DNA of 64,000 nucleotides, from NCBI GenBank assembly GCA_017562135.1, contig QEYB01001162.1:372001-436000 (forward strand), given 5' to 3'. Every line of letters starts with the position of its first letter. Position 1 is the stretch's first letter. The translations under genes were made by a program, and so were the position numbers. The notes beneath the pieces were generated by a model, which was not told the origin of the DNA, searched no databases, and worked only from the letters and a program-made list of their open reading frames with translations. Source of the stretch: Dipylidium caninum (lineage: Eukaryota > Platyhelminthes > Cestoda > Cyclophyllidea > Dipylidiidae). This document shows positions 61,441 through 64,000 of the stretch, piece after piece.

Positions 61441-64000
61441 TCGAAGGAAGAAAGGAAGACAGAACGCATTCGCATTCCTGGAACATTTCGTCGAATGACA
61501 ACCACAATGATTTTTTGATGAATTTTTTTAGCTCGAAAGTGTGTCCTGCGGATGTTTTCTCACACACTCACTTTGGCGAACGCTTCAGAGTATCATACGA
61601 GATCTACTTTTCTTCAGAAGTGATAATTTAGTGTACAAATGACGGCTGTTGGGACAGTTGTTGGTATGGCAGGCACATAAGAAAGGGAGAGTTCCTCATT
61701 GAGGCCCAACTTCACAAAGAGTTTTGTGTGTCGACCACATTACACCGTCGTCTCTAAGTCTCCCTCGCTTTCACTACGGCCCGGTGGTCTTCTTCAAGGC
61801 TCCTTGACGCCGCTCAAATGATCAAAAAGGACTTTGTTGAACCAATACCGAGCATTTGTTTCCCCAGCGAATCCATCTCTCACTGCCTCATTCCTGTTTT
61901 TCTAAGTTTGATTTGCGACGTCATTTAGTTCGAACTCGGAGAGGAAAAGTAGATGTAAGTCGTGTATTGTTTCCATCCCCTTTAGGCGAAAAATACACAA
62001 AGTATTTCTACCAAATGTGTAATGAGAAACCCTTACAATTCATAAATAGAAAAATTCTGGGCCCGTTGCAACGCATCTCGCTCAAGTGCAGCTGAACTCA
62101 GACTTGAAACAAACGCCTATTTCATAGTTTCCAGTCCCGTAGAGCACAACTTTCACACCGATGGTCGTATTCTGCACGACCGCTAAGTGGGAACATGACA
62201 ATTGAAACTCAGCTTTGAAATAAAGTCACGAAGGTCCAAAGTGCGCAACTTTGTGCAGTCACATGGTGTTCGATCATTTCTAAGCTCGAACCCGTTTTGG
62301 GAATTTTCTGTCTGCCTCGTGGTCATACTTGAGGGGATCAAAAAGGCAGAATGGCCGACATCAGTTATGCCAGTTAGGTCGTCGGCCAACTAAGTCCTCA
62401 AATGCCTACTTTGAGCCTTTCTCTCTGACCAACTTAGCGGCTCTTGTCCGACCTCAGGAGGAGAGGGACATCTTAGTTAAACAAGCCTTGTGTACTCACT
62501 TTCTCGAGTCGCCCTGCACAACGGAGTCATGGCGGTGGGTCTGGCTGGCATGAGATGATCGGAGAAAAGGCTGTCTGACCGAGTAATGCGGCGCAGAACA
62601 CGTGATACAAGGCACCAAGATGGACATCAGGACTCTTTCCGTGAGTGGTTGGCCCCTCTCTCGCACGGGAGGAGGAGGAGAAGGAATTGTAATTCCTTCC
62701 TTTGCCTTTGCCGCACAAAACGTTCGCGTTTGTGCAGCCTCCCCGTCATTCTACTGAAATGGCAATTTCACAGACTCGGGAAGGTGAGATGCAAAGAATT
62801 CTGTGGCGAGGCAAGCGGCAATGGTAGCAAATTTAACTTTGATTGAATTATGTAGGAGAACAGGAGAGAAATTTAAGTAGTGGACAATTTAACCGGAATA
62901 TCCTCACTCCCACCGATCTGGGACGGGGTTCAAGAGCTATGAATTATCGTAGATGCCGAAATGAGTCCATGGTGCATTTCGGAGCGATCGGTTTCTTGTT
63001 ACGCAGCGTCCACAACAACAAGTGAAGATGAATGTCGCACGCCTACAAGGAGACTTTTACCAAAACTTAATTCTACGAAGCAGTCACTTGTTATCTCGGC
63101 CTAATGACAGACGTTTAAGGCAGGCAGGCTAGACGAATAGCTACCCTTGCCACGGCCCATCCGTGGTTCATTTGCCTGTGCGAGGCCGTTTCTCCTTCAG
63201 CGGTGACATTCACCTCAGCCATTTCATGACCCCGAGGCAAAGCACCTTTCCGCCATAGGGGAAGTAAGGGAAATCGACATTCAAGCGTGTCGAAGACTAA
63301 CAGAAAACCTCATTACCACAAAATACCTAAAATTGCGCCTCTTCCAGTCCATTCTGCATCAGATCGGTCGACTGTAGCTTGGATGAGGCGATCAAGAGTT
63401 ACATGTGTGCCATTTCGCCTCACAGGTCGCAGTATGCGGTCCTCCACCTCCCAATCTATCACAGAATGGCGCGATGTAGAGACGTGTTAAACATGCGCAG
63501 GCAGCGAGTTGGGAGAGCCGGGGCCAGGGACGTCTTGAGGACATAGTTTTGTACTAAACTGATCGCAGTGCAAGTACCTGCGTCGTCACAAGCGGCAGCG
63601 CCTTTACATTCTGAAGTCTTCACGAGAGTGGAGAATTGCCTCACATACTCGATGGCATTTGAGTAACTGAAGGAAATAGTTTTGGGTACAATTTGGGCTT
63701 TGTCAAATGCTGTGCAATCAGTACTGAACCTCTCAGGCACGACAAGCTCTTGACTTAGAAATGCACGCCAGTCGGGGCGTGGAGATGTGCCATTTTATGC
63801 CATGAGAGTCACTTAAATGTCTGTTTGCTTAAGTGATGTTAAACCCCTTGGAAGTGCGAGGCCAATGCCGCCGCAAACATTATGCTGACCCGATGAATGT
63901 CAGTTAAGCAGCAGGGAAGTGGTCACTAAGACGCAGCTACAACGACAATGTGTTTTCCACGGTAGAGTTCGAGGTGCTTCTTTTGCCAATTTGGTAGATT
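61441..64000. other. Right end of window, no gene recognised
   Basis: Mixed-composition DNA with short frames only. The longest plausible one, minus-strand 63459-63740 (93 codons), has no motif I recognise. Confidence 0.45.

Noticed and set aside
63459..63740. 93-codon minus-strand frame near the right end
   Set aside because: Starts with ATG and looks moderately protein-like but has no recognisable motif or splice support.

Overview
This window is nuclear DNA from a flatworm, most likely a cestode (tapeworm). Evidence: spliced genes of clear animal type; many very short introns (29-38 nt and about 59-81 nt) beside kilobase ones; a gene pair spaced like a spliced-leader operon; and family GT31 glycosyltransferases, which tapeworms have in several copies. 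The species cannot be named from the sequence alone. All gene models come from reading frames, splice signals and remembered family motifs; no database search was possible.

Layout. (1) 1-2752 and 24434-27193 are the two arms of a large, highly similar inverted repeat; the left arm runs off the window edge. (2) 3500-15161, + strand: the 3' part of an SLC9B (NHA-type) cation/proton antiporter gene, with its 5' exons outside the window. It has a GC-AG intron, two long lineage-specific insertions and at least two single-base frame breaks. (3) 15162-28999: non-coding and repeat-rich, with a GC-rich block at 16.7-20.4 kb holding degenerate tandem units and microsatellites, then the right arm of the inverted repeat. 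(4) 29003-39665, + strand: three compact housekeeping genes in an AT-richer stretch. These are MYBBP1A/Pol5 (15 exons, 1217 aa), mitochondrial ribosomal protein S18B (6 exons, 304 aa) and mitochondrial ribosomal protein L14 (3 exons, 182 aa). The last two are about 120 bp apart and look like a trans-spliced pair. (5) 39.7-45.7 kb: a gene-poor AT-rich stretch. (6) 45.7-60.4 kb: a GT31 beta-1,3-galactosyltransferase-like locus with one intact gene on the minus strand (436 aa), one intact gene on the plus strand (446 aa) and a truncated, nearly identical inverted copy of the second gene's exon 1. A decayed histone H3 copy, a 2.2 kb pure-pyrimidine CTCCT-type array and a diverged duplicated flank lie in or next to this locus. 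(7) 60.4-64 kb: no gene recognised.

How the genes relate. MYBBP1A acts in nucleolar ribosome biogenesis, and S18B and L14 are mitochondrial ribosome subunits, so the central cluster is translation-related. The two GT31 proteins are predicted Golgi type II membrane enzymes that extend galactose-rich glycans. The SLC9B product would be a multi-pass membrane ion exchanger if its frame breaks are sequencing errors.
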